Positions 41,974 to 56,140 of a DNA stretch of 64,000 nt are shown here, piece by piece; the stretch's first letter is position 1; every line of letters begins with the position of its first letter. Below the pieces are notes generated by a model. That model saw only the letters and a program-made list of their open reading frames with translations. It ran no database searches and was not told where the DNA came from. The stretch is from Carnegiea gigantea (taxonomy: Eukaryota; Streptophyta; Magnoliopsida; Caryophyllales; Cactaceae), in contig JAKOGI010000080.1 of the NCBI GenBank assembly GCA_029747015.1, forward strand, positions 1,026,501 to 1,090,500. The letters run 5' to 3'. The position numbers were made by a program, and so were the translations under genes.

Positions 41974-43947
41974 ATGTCGGCGGGCACCAAGACCGAGGGA
42001 AAGGCAGTCGGCATCGACCTCGGTACCACCTACAGTTGTGTGGGCGTCTGGATGCACGACCGTGTCGAAATCATCCCCAATGACCAGGGCAACCGCACCA
42101 CCCCCTCCTACGTCGCCTTCACTGACACCGAGCGGCTCGTTGGTGACGCCGCCAAGAACCAGGTTGCTATGAACCCTGAAAACACCGTGTTCGACGCCAA
42201 GCGCCTAATTGGCCGCCGCTACTCTGACCCAACGGTTCAGGCCGACATGAAGCTCTGGCCTTTCAAGGTGGTCCCGGGCCCCAACGACAAGTCCATGATC
42301 GTCGTTCGATACAAGGGTGAAGAGAAGATGTTCTCCCCGGAAGAGATCTCCGCCATGGTGCTCGGAAAAATGAAGGAAATTTCCGAGGCTTACTTGGGTC
42401 AACCCGTCAAGAACGCCGTGATCACTGTTCCGGCGTACTTCAACGATTCGCAGCGTCAAGCTACGAAAGATGCCGGAACCATATCGGGGTTGAATGTACT
42501 GCGGATCATCAACGAGCCTACTGCAGCTGCGATTGCTTATGGGTTGGATAAGAAGGCATCGAGAACAGGGGAGAAGACGGTGCTCATCTTTGATTTGGGT
42601 GGCGGAACATTTGATGTCTCATTGTTGACGATTGAGGAGGGGATCTTCGAGGTGAAAGCCACCGCCGGAGACACCCATTTGGGCGGAGAAGATTTCGACA
42701 ACCGCCTCGTCAACTTCTGTGTGCAGGAGTTCAAGAGGAGGCACAAGAAGGACATAAGCAACAATCCTCGAGCTCTGCGAAGGCTCAGGACGGCGTGCGA
42801 GAGGGCTAAGAGGACTCTCTCATCCACCGCTCAAACCACCATTGAAATCGATTCTTTGTATGAGGGTATTGATTTCTACACCACCATTACTAGGGCGAGG
42901 TTTGAGGAGTTGTGCATGGATTTGTTCAGGAAATGTATGGAGCCTGTGGAGAAATGTCTCCGGGATGCCAAGATTGATAAATCCCAGGTGGATGATGTGG
43001 TTTTGGTTGGTGGGTCCACGAGGATTCCAAAAGTTCAGCAGCTTTTGCAGGACTTCTTCAATGGGAAGGAGCTCTGCAAGAGCATCAACCCTGATGAGGC
43101 AGTGGCATATGGGGCGGCGGTCCAGGCGGCGATTCTCACCGGAGAAGGTGATTCCAAGGTTCAGGAACTTCTTCTCCTTGACGTCACTCCTCTCAGCCTA
43201 GGTATCGAAACTGCCGGAGGTGTTATGACGGTGTTGATGCCTAGGAACACCACCATACCCACCAAGAAAGAGCAGGTCTTCTCCACCTACTCTGACAACC
43301 AAACTAGTGTGTTGATCAAGGTGTACGAAGGCGAGCGGCCATTGACAAAGGACAACAACCTTCTTGGCACATTCGAGCTCAAGGGTATCCCCCCTGCTCC
43401 TAGGGGTGTACCCCAGATCAATGTCTGCTTTGACATTGATGCTAATGGCATCCTGAATGTCACGGCTGAAGATAAGACAGCTGGAGTTAAGAACAAGATC
43501 ACCATCACCAACGACAAGGGTAGGCTGAGCAAGGACGAGATCGAGCGGATGGTGAAGGAGGCCGAGAAGTACAAAGCAGAGGATGAGGCCATCAAGAAGA
43601 AGGTGGACGCCAAGAACGCATTGGAGAACTACGCATATAACATGAGGAATACGATCAAGGATGACAAGATTGGAGGGAAGATGGACCCTGATGATAAACA
43701 CAAGATTGAGAAGGCCATTGAGGAGACCCTCGAGTGGTTGGACAAGAATCAGCTGGCCGAGGTGGAGGAACTTGAGTACAAGCTCAAGGAGTTGGAGGAC
43801 CTCTGTAACCCCATCATTGCTAATTTGTACAGCAGCGGTGGCACCGGTGCCGGGATGAAGATGCATGGTGATATGCCCGGCAGTGGTGCTGGCAAATCTG
43901 GTGGTGCCAGCGGCGGTGCTGGTCCCAAGATTGAGGAGGTTGACTAA
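41974..43947 (+). CDS. HSP70: Cytosolic/nuclear HSP70 chaperone, intronless
   Basis: A single exon of 657 residues. The start at MSAGTKTEG is preferred over an in-frame ATG 54 bp upstream, because cytosolic HSP70s begin a few residues before the ATPase domain. The three family signatures are present: IDLGTTYS (14-21), [14 protein letters not shown] (about 207) and [15 protein letters not shown] (about 344). A substrate-binding domain and helical lid follow. A Gly/Met-rich tail ends in GPKIEEVD, the EEVD that binds TPR co-chaperones such as HOP and CHIP. It uses ATP cycles, with J-proteins and exchange factors, to fold or hold proteins. Lack of an intron and codons rich in G/C at third positions fit a heat-inducible member, closest in style to Arabidopsis HSP70-5. 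The 3' region carries a T-run/G-run tract (43980-44018). Confidence 0.95.
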   Translation: MSAGTKTEGKAVGIDLGTTYSCVGVWMHDRVEIIPNDQGNRTTPSYVAFTDTERLVGDAAKNQVAMNPENTVFDAKRLIGRRYSDPTVQADMKLWPFKVVPGPNDKSMIVVRYKGEEKMFSPEEISAMVLGKMKEISEAYLGQPVKNAVITVPAYFNDSQRQATKDAGTISGLNVLRIINEPTAAAIAYGLDKKASRTGEKTVLIFDLGGGTFDVSLLTIEEGIFEVKATAGDTHLGGEDFDNRLVNFCVQEFKRRHKKDISNNPRALRRLRTACERAKRTLSSTAQTTIEIDSLYEGIDFYTTITRARFEELCMDLFRKCMEPVEKCLRDAKIDKSQVDDVVLVGGSTRIPKVQQLLQDFFNGKELCKSINPDEAVAYGAAVQAAILTGEGDSKVQELLLLDVTPLSLGIETAGGVMTVLMPRNTTIPTKKEQVFSTYSDNQTSVLIKVYEGERPLTKDNNLLGTFELKGIPPAPRGVPQINVCFDIDANGILNVTAEDKTAGVKNKITITNDKGRLSKDEIERMVKEAEKYKAEDEAIKKKVDAKNALENYAYNMRNTIKDDKIGGKMDPDDKHKIEKAIEETLEWLDKNQLAEVEELEYKLKELEDLCNPIIANLYSSGGTGAGMKMHGDMPGSGAGKSGGASGGAGPKIEEVD

Positions 43948-44555
43948 AGGTTGTTAGCTTCGTGTAACCTCTGTGAGTCTTTTTTTTTTTTTGGTTTTTT
44001 TTTGGGGGGGGGGGGGGGTGTTAGGGAAGCAGGAAAGAATAAAATTTGGTTATCTGTGGATGCGTGACAACTAATGCCAATGCGTGAAAACGAAGTATTG
44101 TTTACATAGGTGTGTCATAATTTGCGGTAAATTGCATTTGTACTTCAATGAAAATAACATAATACCAAGTATTTACTTTAAGCTCTGCTCTTTGCTGGAT
44201 TGCAGTGATGACTCATTTCCTATTGATAGAAAGTGACAACTATGGTTAAAATATTTTTGTCATTGCCAACACTTTGCAGTTTGCATACATAAAAAAGTTG
44301 CATAAAAAAACGTTAAGTGACTCTTACTTAATACTAATTACCCTCTCTTTCTTATTTAGTCTGCCCCTATACTCCATAAGAGATCCTAGATTCACGACAA
44401 TACTATACATATAATCCCAATGAAGTTGGAATATATCCTGTAACTTGTTGACAACGTTAGGATGCAGCTACCACAGCCTTTAAGAACATACCTTGTCTAC
44501 ACAAACAGGGGGAGGGGGGGATGGAGGGGAAGAGAAAGAGACAGAGAGCCAAGCA
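43948..44555. other. Convergent 3' flanks of HSP70 and SPI-1-like gene
   Basis: About 600 bp holding both 3' UTRs, with long T and G homopolymers directly after the HSP70 stop. Confidence 0.6.
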
Positions 44556-46630
44556 TCAAGTCCTCATATTCGTCATTCCGGCGCCTGAATGTAGCTGAAG
44601 GGTTTTGTTAGGGACGACTTGGATGACCCCGGGTTGTTCTGCCAACAGACAAAGGAAAGAAATTTGTCACTTACAAGGGAGGCCAAATACAACTGGGATA
44701 AAGGAGGGAGGCGTAGGTACAACCATAAGCCGGGAGAAAAGAACAATCCACATTTCCAAACAATGACAAATTTCTGTTTGCATGTACTGGAGTTTAGAAG
44801 GTTCAATTAATTCTCATATAGGGTCACTAACAGCAGCAACAGAGAGCTGAAACTCAGTGGAGTGTCATAGCTGGTAAAGCATATGTTGACAGTTCAAAAA
44901 CTACTACACTGCCTTTGTGCCTCCCTTCACACGCAAAAAAAGTGAGGATGCAGTCTTGTGTCAGATCAAACGACATTTTTGGCTCCCAACATTCATAATG
45001 TCCATCATTTTCAAGGTTTTTGCCGGACATAAGACTACAATGCCAGCACTAAACAACAAACTATCAGAGGTTTCATGTTGAGGTCAAGAGCACAAATATT
45101 AGAGGGACAGACAACCAATAGAATAATGAATAAATGGTTGAAAGCACCAATATCACTACATGGGTGGTTCACGGGACGGAGAGGAGAGAATATTTCTCTG
45201 AACCACAATGTTCTGCCTCAAGCAAGATCAATGCAAGAAATCAAATTCATCATCAGTGAATCTTCCATGCACTTCCTTTAGGATGATCATAAAATATTTC
45301 ACTCTTACTTTTCTATCTACAAATGGATGCTGGTCACTTCATCTTGTTGTAGCAAATGCCGATGAGACTACAGCACTGACTAATAAAGGTCACAACAGCC
45401 AACACCACCCACTGTGGTTCTACACTTGTGCGGTAAGCCGGTAAGGCGAGTTCAAAATGTAAAAGCCCTTATCCCTAAAGTTGACCAGGCTATCAGAGGC
45501 TGACTTTGTTGACAAATAACACATTTCGTATGGCTATATCTAATCCAGACAAGGATTAAAGCCAAAGCCATACCATTATTGCCACCCATTTTAGATGAAA
45601 ACATGAGAATATTACACTAATAACCAAGACTAGCAGGGAGGAAGCATACTTTCAAGCTGAGAAGCTTGAGCAGGAGTGAGCTTGGCTGAGAACCCAGTAG
45701 CTGCATTCTTGTACACATAAACCAGAGACTCCTTAGCAGCTTCTTCACTGTAAACCAACACATCCATTTTAAGTGATGATAACCGAACATCGGGAAGCAA
45801 CAATTCAATCGCAGCCAAAATCCTACACAGGTTATTAATCTAACTTTCATCTATACTGTTGCACACAATTTATGACCTTCTGAATAGGACCAGAAAAGTT
45901 GCAGCTGGTAGTTCCTTAAGACTACTCAGTGATCAATGCATTAATTACAACATTTGTCATCACGTTTCAAACGTCTGACACAGATCTATTCATTTACTCC
46001 CTCTTTTTTTTTTTGGGGTGGGGGGGGGGGGGTGTCTAGAACAAAGGGGTCATCTTTTTGGAGCCATTTTAGTAGTGGAGATCATTCAACAAATCAAACC
46101 CATATGAGTACTGCAGATACATTTTCACCCAGCCCTTTTTTAGCACATAGAAGCCAGTCAAATTGTATAGTCTCATATCCGATTAAATTTTAAACAAAGA
46201 TCACCTTCCCAACCCAAACACAACCCCAAAAATCTTGACAAAGGAGATCACGATCCAACATGATCACAAAGCGGGTATAAACAAAAATCACATCCCATCA
46301 ATTTATGAAAAGAAAACTTCACATTTCCAACATACACAAATTGAACCCTAAAACAACATAGACGACAATGAATCGTCGACAGTGAAATACCCAGAATCTG
46401 AAATCATAACCAAAACCAACTAACATTCAACAAAGAAAGCAGTAGAAAAACGATCATCAAAAACGAGGAGAGAGAAATTGAAGAAAGGACCTGCCGAGAA
46501 CAGAAGCGAGGGTACTAAGGTGGTGAGACTCAGGCTCCACCGTCGCGGCGGGCTTCTCAGTGTAGACGATGTACACGCCGGCGGAGGTCGCCGGAGATGA
46601 TGAGTGTGAGACCATGCGAGCATCCGCCAT
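44556..46630 (-). CDS. SPI-1: Subtilisin propeptide-like inhibitor (I9 domain), SPI-1 type
   Basis: Three exons on the minus strand, 46630-46491, 45747-45650 and 44638-44556, join in frame to 106 residues. The fold is the stand-alone inhibitor I9 domain found as the propeptide of plant subtilases: VYIVYTEKP, then HHLSTLASVLGRSEEAAKES, LVYVYKNAATGFSAKLTPAQ and QPGVIQVVPNKTLQLH. No protease domain follows. Such proteins (Arabidopsis SPI-1, from memory AT1G71950) bind and inhibit mature subtilases and stabilise them. The frame stays open upstream to another ATG at 46717, which would add 29 residues including a hydrophobic stretch (EVLFLLGISIAISISISKS) and could be a secretion signal. The start given here is the conservative choice. 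Confidence 0.85.
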
Positions 46631-47875
46631 TGATTTCGAAATTGAAATTGAAATTGCAATTGAAATCCCTAATAAGAAGAGCACCTCCACCACGATTGAT
46701 GAATGTTTTATCTGCATATTTTTTTGAACTTCCTGTCACGTTTTGTCCGGTTTTCTGTGTTCTTTTTAAATGAATTTTTGCTATTCTGCGGGTGGATTTT
46801 ATTACCTTGATTGTGTTTCGTCTTTGCTTATCCTTGGCCTTAATCTTATATTAGTGAACTAAACATCTTCAGCCAAATCCAAAAAGTCCTTTTTTCTTGC
46901 TTCTTGTGATACAATTAATGGTTAAAATCGAGATTCTAAACTTAGTGGTATATTTACGCTTTAATTACCATTGGTTTTGTTTTCTTTTTTATTTTTGGCT
47001 TTTCTTTTTGTTGATCAAAAGTGTATTTGTATTTTTAGTTTATTCTTATAGACTTGTGCAGTGAAAGTTTCTAGAACGGACATCCTCCATCCATGTGGTC
47101 TCTAGTATGGCTAAAAAAATTTTCCTAACGACTATGTATATTTTAATTGTAAAAGGCGCAATTTACACTTTAAATTTCCGTCATCATAATGTTAAATGCT
47201 TACTATCGTAATGAGCTTTCTATTGAATTTATTAACTAAGGACGAATATGGTTATTATAATTTTTTGTTTTTGTTTGCAACCTTATATGCACAAAAGACT
47301 ACACATATGATAATATATGTTCTTGTTAAGAATCGTAAAATAAAAATGTATATAATTACATTTAAAGATAAACGAATCTGATTATTTATTCTTACGTTAC
47401 TACTAGTAGATAATTTTGCAACCAATTAACAGCCACATTTTATATAACTACATTTAAAGACTTAAATGTAGACAATCATTTTTAGAGTAGAAAGAAGATG
47501 CTCTTAAGAATTGGCAAAACTCCATGGAAAATCCGATCCAACCTCCCCCTTCCTAATGAGGAAATACTACCCCAAAAACACAAGCTTCGCACATGACACA
47601 ACTTACCACTTGACAATTCATGATTAACTGGGCAATAAGGATGAAAAATGTCCTGCTTTTATAATGGTTTGTCTCTTACAAGCGCTCTGCATTGCAGTGT
47701 AGCTGATTAAACGAAAGGCGACAAATAATTACAAATTCCAGCAAATTCTGGTAGCATCTATACAGAACTATGTATCAAAATACAACAATTTCCAGCATTT
47801 ACATACACGCGCTGCCAAAATTACACTGAAAATTCAGAGCCTTGGGAGATTTTGCAATTGCCAATCGCTGCAGTT
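46631..47875. other. Intergenic between SPI-1-like and EDRF1-like genes
   Basis: Both neighbours read on the minus strand, so this holds the 3' flank of the EDRF1-like gene and the promoter of the SPI-1-like gene. AT-rich, no coding signal. Confidence 0.55.
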
Positions 47876-50800
47876 TTATGGCACTGTAATAGCTCCGATC
47901 CATAAGCTGTTCATAGAATGTAGTTGGTTCAGATTTGTTGATTTCAGAGACATCCTGTAAAGCTCTTTCAGCTTTTCGGCATCTCCGGCCCTCCTTGATG
48001 ATGAACTAGTTGCCCGTGAAGAAGAGATTGCTTTGCTTGGACCCCCTGACAGAGATGAGGCCAACATTTTCTTCAGAAGCATCTGCAATTGCATCCAGAA
48101 CTTGGCATGGATTTCGGGATTATCATTTTGGGAGGAATCTGAGTGCAGGTCATCTGATACATACCGCCCTTCAAGCAGGCATGATAAAGCAGTTTCCAGC
48201 ATCTGCCACGGACTGCTAGTTAATATGTTGACATCAAAGCCGGACAAAAAGCGAAATAAATATATCTCATGTGTTTCCTTCTATGTTCGAAGATCTGTTT
48301 GATTGACACCAGTCTGTAGTAGTCTCCGCAACCCCCCCCCCCCCAAAAAAAAAAAGAATAAAACAAATCATAAATCAGAGAGTTCTGCCTAAACCTATTT
48401 TTTGAGTTCACCTTGTTGCCAGGCCTCCAAAGGATTATACCACTCTTTCTAGAGACTGTTGTACTCTTAAATAAGTAAAATCCATTCTGTTTAAGATCAC
48501 AGTAACACTGAAAACCATTAAAAAACTCAATACTATTCTATCTTTACTCTTCACCTATAACCTGTCAGCTTATATCTATCTCATTTTATTTGAATGCCTC
48601 TGTCCAACTTTCATAGAAGGACCTTCCAATCGTTGAAATCTTATAGCTAACTTGGTGATTCTTGTAAGAGGATGGCTCTATAGTGTGCATTTGATTGTGC
48701 CCTTGTTCTAGCCTCTTGATAAGGAGAAAAAGCGGCAAGCTCTTTGAGGAATTCATATCAGTATCAATGTATCATAGTATGAAGAACATGCTGTGTAGGC
48801 AACCAGTTTTGGTGATTGTAATCCAAATATACCACATTTGAGCCATCTATCATGACAGCTGATCCTTTTGCGATTAAGGTTAACATTTATAATATGAGAC
48901 GTTAATTTATGGACGGTCTAGTGAAATGCTAGCTGCCACTTGTTTTTCCCCCCCGTTTTTCTTTTCCTTTTTTTTTTTGGTTGGTGAAGTGAGCAGCCCG
49001 GGGGGGGGGAGGGGAGGAGCAAGGAGAGGTTTAAGCCAATTCAGATTTCAGACCATGTGTTCGACATACTCATCTTAATACATGTGGTACCATCTTCTGT
49101 GGTTGAAGGTTGTGATGATGGATGACAATATAGAAGCAGTGAACAATGTGATGCAGAACTAAACAGTGTTGCATCATTCATGCCTAGAGAATGTGAGGAA
49201 ATCACAGAAATGAAGAAGGAAAAGAAGGTATAATTGAAAGAGGGAGGGTCCAGTTATTTTCTCGCAACTCAGTGAACTGAAAAACGGTTTAGTGAATCTG
49301 CAAATAGCTCTTCCAAGATCAAAACCATCAACAAAAATCCAGGGAACTTGAGAATCCACCAAATGTTATCTTCAAGTCAAAGCAATCTATTAACTTGCAA
49401 AATAAGACTCTCCAAATATCAGCAACTAAATGTTTCAAGAAAGAGGCATACCATGTGTGAATGGAAATAATCAGAGATATTGGACAAAAGAGCAGCTCTC
49501 TCGATCAGAATGGTTAAGAACATAACAGGGTGTGTCTTTGCACTATAAAACTCAACTGCCTTCAGCCAGTTCCTTTCCGCTAAGGAAAGATATTGCTTGG
49601 CTCTTTGGAAGATGCTGCCTTCACTTTTAGATTGGTTGCTGGATCTATGCCTTGCATGGCTTGAATTCAAAAACTTTAAGCAGCAATCCCTTTGATAACA
49701 AGCAAGCTGAAAATAAGCATATGCAGCTTCCTGTTTCCGCAATTCACCCAATGACTCATAAATAGACAAAGCCTCTCTAATGGCTTCATTGGCTGAAATG
49801 TCATTCCTATGATCATTCTTCGTCCTTTTGTCCGTCGAACCATGAGACTCCAATGGTTCGTCATCTCCAACTGCATAAACATCAGCAACTGTATCTTCTC
49901 TTGCCAGTAACATCCCGAGTCTCAAATAAGTATGAGCAAACTGAGTGTACGCTTCATTTTTCAGGCGAGTTAAGAAATCATCAGCTTCATTACCAATGAT
50001 GTCTAGCTCAGACTTTGCCGCTGCATAATATTTAAGTGATTTGCTATACTCCCTTATAGCAGACTCCAACGTTTGCTTGTATGCATTATGGAAGATCAAA
50101 TTGGATTTTAGATACTCCAACTTCGTTACCAGTTCCTCAGCTAATGCGCGTCTGCCATGACCCAAATTACAGTTAATTAGTATGACATTGGCATGGTCAG
50201 ATACCTCTCTAAATGCATTAATAGCTTTGGCAAATGAGACTTCAGCATTGGCCAAATCCTTTCTTTCAAGCCTGCTTCTTCCAAGTTCATTGCAAACCCA
50301 TCCTATCTTCTTTAGCACAGACTGCAACTCATCTGAACCCCCATTGACCTCATCCAAGGCCTTTCTAGCTGCTTCATAGCAACACAAGGCCACCGAGAGA
50401 ATGCCATCTGAGTCTGTAGTTCCAGGACCCTGAAGGTACTTAAATATGCCGCCACTTCTGGTTTTGGGCGATTTCTCAGAGGTAGCTTCATTTTGGGTGT
50501 CCTCCAAAGCACCCACAACACCACCATCAACAGCCATCTTTACCTCTACAGCAGAACATGAAGACTTTTCTCTACCGTCATCTTCCCTAGAAGAGGATGA
50601 AAAGTATTCTTCCTTGATGCCATGTTTACTCCTGCTATCTGTCTCCCCACTAATTTTACAATCTTTCTTTTGTGTCATATCAAAATTTATTCCCAAACCT
50701 GAACCTCCTTTGACCTGAACGTCACTAGTTTCAGGGTTTCCAGAAAGCACGCCAGCCATAGGTCTGAAATTTGATCTTTTGTTTTGTCTTCTGCCATGAT

Positions 50801-52057
50801 TAAATGGGCTGATCTGCCCACTGCTGCTGCTGGCACTGTTGCCACTGCTGGCCCTGTCACTTTGACAGCTGCAGTTCACCAAGGAGCATGAGCTGCAGTT
50901 CTCTACACCCCGACCCAGCTTCTTCTTAAGCCTAATCAGTTCCTTCACGACTTCAGATGACATCTTCAACTCCTGAGTAGCTGGTGTTTGGCTTGATGGA
51001 ATGGTCTCTTTACTTTGCACAGCAAGGAACTCAACATAGACATCCCCGACTAATGTCCAAGCCCTAGCCCAAAAGAGGTAAGTTGAAGTGCAATGCTTAA
51101 GATTAATACGAGCATTACGAGAATTTTTTGTCAGCTGCATTTCATCACCAATTAAATATCCTTGTTTGTCTTGTCTACCATCCACTCCATAACAGGAAGT
51201 TGAGACATTGTTAATAGAGGAGATAAATTTTGCATCATCAAGATACTGAGGCACTGACCCATAAACAGAACATGCCACTTCAACTACTTTTAAGGCTTGT
51301 AACAGCTGCCCATCATCCTTGTAGGCTTGTCCAAGGGCCAAATAAGACTCTCCTAGCAAAAGAACAAGCTTCCACAATTTGTGATCGAGCTTTGATGTTG
51401 GAAGCCATTCCCGAATGTCACAAACTTCAATGCAGTCAGTTTCCCCACAAGCACATACAGACAATCTTGTGGTTTGACTTTGACTGTTGTCAGTTCCTTC
51501 CTCACCATTAACTGACTCCGATTCAGCACCCTGCAGTTGTCGTGTCCATCTCAATGACTTAATCGCTAGTGAAATATGATGTACAGCGGCAAGTTTAGAG
51601 GAAACTGGATCAGCAACGGTCTGAATCACATTAGTAGAAGGTGGAGTCCTATTGCATATGGCATAGCTTTCATCTACTTTATCATGCTGCTGAAGTCCAA
51701 AATTCTTGGCCTCAACATTTGATGCAATCAAACTGATTGGTTCAGAGACATCTGTTTCAACAAATTCTGCTTGACAAGCATTGGACAATGAATCTTGAGA
51801 ATTGTTCATATCACTATATGATGAGTTCTGAATACTTGATGTTGATATATTGCTGATAATGTCCAAAGACTCTTCATCTGGGTCAGTGACAATAACTTCT
51901 GATGCCAGAGGAAAAGCTTCAGCAGCTACATCAAGCTCTTCATCACTATTCAAAATAAGCCTTGCAAATTGTTCATGTGCAAATGCACGGACAACCTACC
52001 AACAACCAAAGCAGTATGAGATGATAACATACTTTTCCAGACATCAAAATTCTCTGA

Positions 52058-52092
<35 letters not shown>

Positions 52093-55000
52093 AAGGTAAC
52101 CCCTTTTCTACAGTGAATCTGACCAGACGGAAACATTGACTTTGTCCACTAACCACAGTCCCAGGAAAGAGTTCTTACCAGATGATCTGGTTCATCCAAC
52201 AGCTCCAGGCATTTCCTGAAAAACTTAGCACACCTGGTCCTACTGTTGGGAGCCTGGAAAAAGAAAATTACTGTGAGAAGCAGTCCATGCAGTCCCACTT
52301 TTGGTTGAAGACAGCATAAGAAAAATCCTGCCTTACCACGGAAAGTGAAAGCCTATGAGCAATGCGATAGAGAAGTGTTCCCAGAGACAATAAAGAATCA
52401 GCCCTTCCTCTATGGATCAAAGAAGGCAGAGAGCTTGAGCAACCACTACTGCTGTCAGACGCATGGTTTTTGGGAATAATGGAGAGATCAAACAGTTGGA
52501 TCACATCTTCTCCAGAACTTTTGTACAGCTGGGGTGAAAATATTAGTTCCAGAAATTAGAAACAGAAAAGAAAACAACAACAGTTTATCAGAATCTTGCA
52601 CCAAATAGGAAAAAAAGGCGTTCATAGAAAAGGCAGGACAATACCCAGTAAGCACCCAGATCCTGCGTACAATTTGCCTGAAGAAACCTCAAAACTGAGA
52701 GTCCATTCTGCTGAACAACGTAAGGATGAAATGCTGGGGTTCCATCCTCAGAGACACCCTTTAGAAGAAATATATCATCTGTTTTCAAGAGCTCATAACC
52801 TTGAACAACACCATTTTGGTGATAACAGATGGCTAACTCTGGAACACTCGCCATAACATTGTCCAACCAAGCTTCAAGCCATGTTAATGGAGTAACCTAA
52901 TATTAAGCAAAGACAAACACATAGGCAATCAGAAATGGCATAACAAGAACACTGCAGAAGAGAGTGACTTTCAATGATACAATGCATACCTGTCTAGAAA
53001 TATCCCACAAATGCAAGCTTACAGACGCATATTTATCATTACTGAATAGAAGCAGGTCACTGCCAAGCAGCATACGGAAGTTGTGGAATTGCCAAAATAG
53101 AATTCTCAGAAACTCTTCATTGCCACCTCTCCTGTACTTATCTGATTCCTGCATTGGGCATCTGGACTTTTCACCAATATGAGAAGCCTTTTTGACTGGA
53201 TCCCTTGCCTTATTTCTCTTGTTCTTCTTACTTTCCCAACAAAGTCCATTCTGTTTAGTTTTTGAGTAATCTCCATGCCCATCATGTTGTTCCTTTTGAG
53301 CAACATCATCACGCCGAATTTCAGAAGATTTGAAGGAACTGGTTCCAGATTTAGATAAGTCAGGGACAACAGACGACTTAGATCGTCCTTGCCCAGAGGC
53401 AGAATGAGTGGGCGGGCAGTCGCAAGCCTCCATCCTAACTGAATGCATTGCGAAATTCAAAAAAAGAGATTCATCTGAGCACTTTGGCTGGTTTCTCCTC
53501 GCTAGTCTTTCTCCTTCTTCAACATCAGGTCTGATAGTGTTCGAGAATGATCTCAGTCAAAGAGTGCGATACAAGCAATCCACATAGTCAAAGATGGCGG
53601 GAAAAGGACGGAGCAATACTCACATACCCAGGGTTTAGAACAAGAGTCGGCCCAATACGATGAACTGCAATTGATAATCGAGCCTTTGAGTATGGCATCT
53701 TAAAAATCTGCTTTAGGATGTCAGCAGGAGCGATGACATCTATCTCATCACCATAATTCACCAAACCAGATACAGCAAGGGCTTCACCCTTCCTGGTAAG
53801 ATTGTGAGCAATAGCACCATCATCCCCTGGTACACCTGCTGAAGTATCAACCATCAGCCAGAAAGTTTGATGCAAAATCCTAAACAGCACAAGAACAAAT
53901 AACCGAAATCAAACCAACAATGATTATTTGATTGATAGAAATGAAATTCAAGCAACCCCATAATGTGCACTCAGGCTTCCACTGGGTTCATATATAATAG
54001 AATAGCACCTCTACAAATGAGAATATAAAATCTATAATCGTAGAAGAAAACAAATCAATAAGAGATCTAATTTCAATTGACAGACCAAAAATTGTCAAAA
54101 TGCACTATATACACATGATCAATGAACCTTCAGCAAATCCAGGACTTCACAATGCTCATCTTGTGCAGCATGCTCCAAGGCACAAATAATTCTATAAGAT
54201 TGAACACAGCAATCATACACTACAGAATTGGATTCCCTCCATGGATACAGCATATATTACCAGCATGTTGCTGCTCCAGAAGAGAATGGCATTTTTCCAA
54301 TCATAGTTTCTAAATTCTAGCACTTTTTCTACAATCTTCACCCTTCCAATCATACCTACACCCTATGTTACTCGGACTCGGCCATACTCATATTGAAGTG
54401 TCTGAGTGTCCAACATGGCTGTTGTGTTTCCACCCCCTCCCCGGGGGGGGGGGGGGGGGGGGAAGGATCAATAGCAAATGTGAATATACAATCGATACAT
54501 CACTTTATCACCATGAACTTAAATTCATTAATGGATAAAATATGGAAGTATACAAGTTCCGCAACAAAATGCAGCCCCACGCCCCCTCGCCACCCTTTCC
54601 CCTGGCACCCACGACAGAAGAAGTGAAGCAATCCAATCACATCAAATTCAAAGACGTTCCCAACCAACACAACCCCCCAAAAACTCAGGGAAAAAAAAAG
54701 GTCCTGAATTTAGCATTGTAAGCAAGTAGCAAAACCTAGACTAACTATTAATACTAGAGTTGATGCAATTGATGATTACAAATGTTGAACTACTGAATGC
54801 CGAATTTAAGTATAAAGCAATGAAATTGTTGACCTTCATCAGGTGGTGGGGACTTCACAGACGGATAATGAACAGGAAGAAGAAGCCTGTCCGGAAGAGA
54901 TGATGGCCGCGGCGGCATATTCAAATCAGTCTCCGTCGGCAACATTCGATACCTCGGTGCGCTCACCCTGTCACACCAATTAACCCAAACAAAACACAAA

Positions 55001-55226
55001 AAATCGAAAAATGTCACAGAAACTCCACAACAATGGCGGAAAAAAGAGAGATATATACAGAGAGAGATGGAGATTACGTTGGAGAAGAAGGAACAAGGGC
55101 AGAATTGAAAGCATGGAAGGATTTATCGGTAGGAACAGGGATTGAACCGCAGAGAAATCCGACGGGTTTAGGCCTCAAGATTTCAAGCCTTCCTACACAT
55201 TGAAGCTCACTGCTCGATTCTTGCAT
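47876..55226 (-). CDS. EDRF1-like TPR protein (erythroid differentiation-related factor 1 homologue)
   Basis: Nine exons on the minus strand: 55226-55078, 54967-54834, 53835-53628, 53530-52990, 52896-52645, 52528-52337, 52253-52179, 51995-49452 and 48202-47876. They sum to 1473 residues with every phase consistent. The N-terminal part matches the EDRF1 region: SGLVNYGDEIDVIAPADILKQ, LRILFWQFHNFRMLLGSDLL and TPLTWLEAWLDNVMASVPEL. The 848-residue exon 8 carries TPR-like helices (KLWKLVLLLGESYLALGQAY, later ERAALLSNISDYFHSHM). It also has a cysteine cluster NCSSCSLVNCSCQ and low-complexity Ser/Asn stretches. The animal protein affects globin expression; the plant function is not known to me (from memory, Arabidopsis AT1G35660). 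No truncation or frameshift is seen. Confidence 0.9.
52061..52088. repeat. (CA)n microsatellite in an EDRF1-like intron
   Basis: Fourteen CA units within the intron between exons 7 and 8. Confidence 0.95.
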
Positions 55227-56062
55227 TTTCAAATCTGACTTGAATTAGGGTTGCAGGAATTCCTCTTTTGATTCTTCTGTCCGATCAACAACAACGGAGA
55301 GAGTTGAGAGTGAGGAGGAGGAGGAGGTCTGCTTATTGTTCTGGACGTCTCACCTCTTTCTTTCTTTTTCTACCTCTTACCTTCTCCGCTGACGCCGGTA
55401 ATTTCTCGACGGTGTTCCATTAAAGTTCAGGCAGAAACGGAATATCAATTGGGCTAGAAACAAAACTACAATAAATGGGTCAGAAGGGAATAGCAGATTG
55501 GGCCGGCCCATTAAACTTGCATCGGTACATAGCATGCTCGGCTCTTGAGGAAGTGTCATGGTTCAACTTTTATGATCGAGCCCAGTTTCGTAGAGCAACG
55601 CCAAGGCCTATCTCAGTGTAGTCTCAATGATCAACAGTAAAGCCTGTGTTTTCCTCTTCTGTCGACCCTGAAACAGAGACCAGCTCATTGGTTATTTTCA
55701 TGTGAGACGGACAGTCCTGCGATAATTTATCGCAACACTAGTTGCATGGGATTTTTTTTTGTTTTTTTTTTTTTGGAATTTGGGATGGCGACTATGAGCA
55801 CGTAATTTGTCATACGGTAAGTTGCAAGACAGTCTCCCATGTAATTGACGTGGCTTTAGTGCTTTCGCATGTACATATGTTAATTTTTCCGTCAATTGGG
55901 CCTAAATTAATGGAGTAATCTGTGTAAATTTGAGTGAGAAATAATTTCCAAAATTAATTGATAATAAGTGAAATAATTCATTTACGCATTTACATACACT
56001 AAAATATAAATAAGAGAAAATTTTCACTATCAGACTCACTTTGTGACATGCAAAGGTGCACA

Positions 56063-56070
<8 letters not shown>

Positions 56071-56132
<62 letters not shown>
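56071..56132. repeat. Compound (TA)n(CA)n microsatellite
   Basis: TA units to about 56112, then ten CA units. Confidence 0.95.
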
Positions 56133-56140
56133 TACATACA

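Noticed and set aside
43198..43866. A 222-codon frame antisense to HSP70
   Set aside because: It is a shadow of the G/C-biased HSP70 coding sequence; no homology or promoter of its own.
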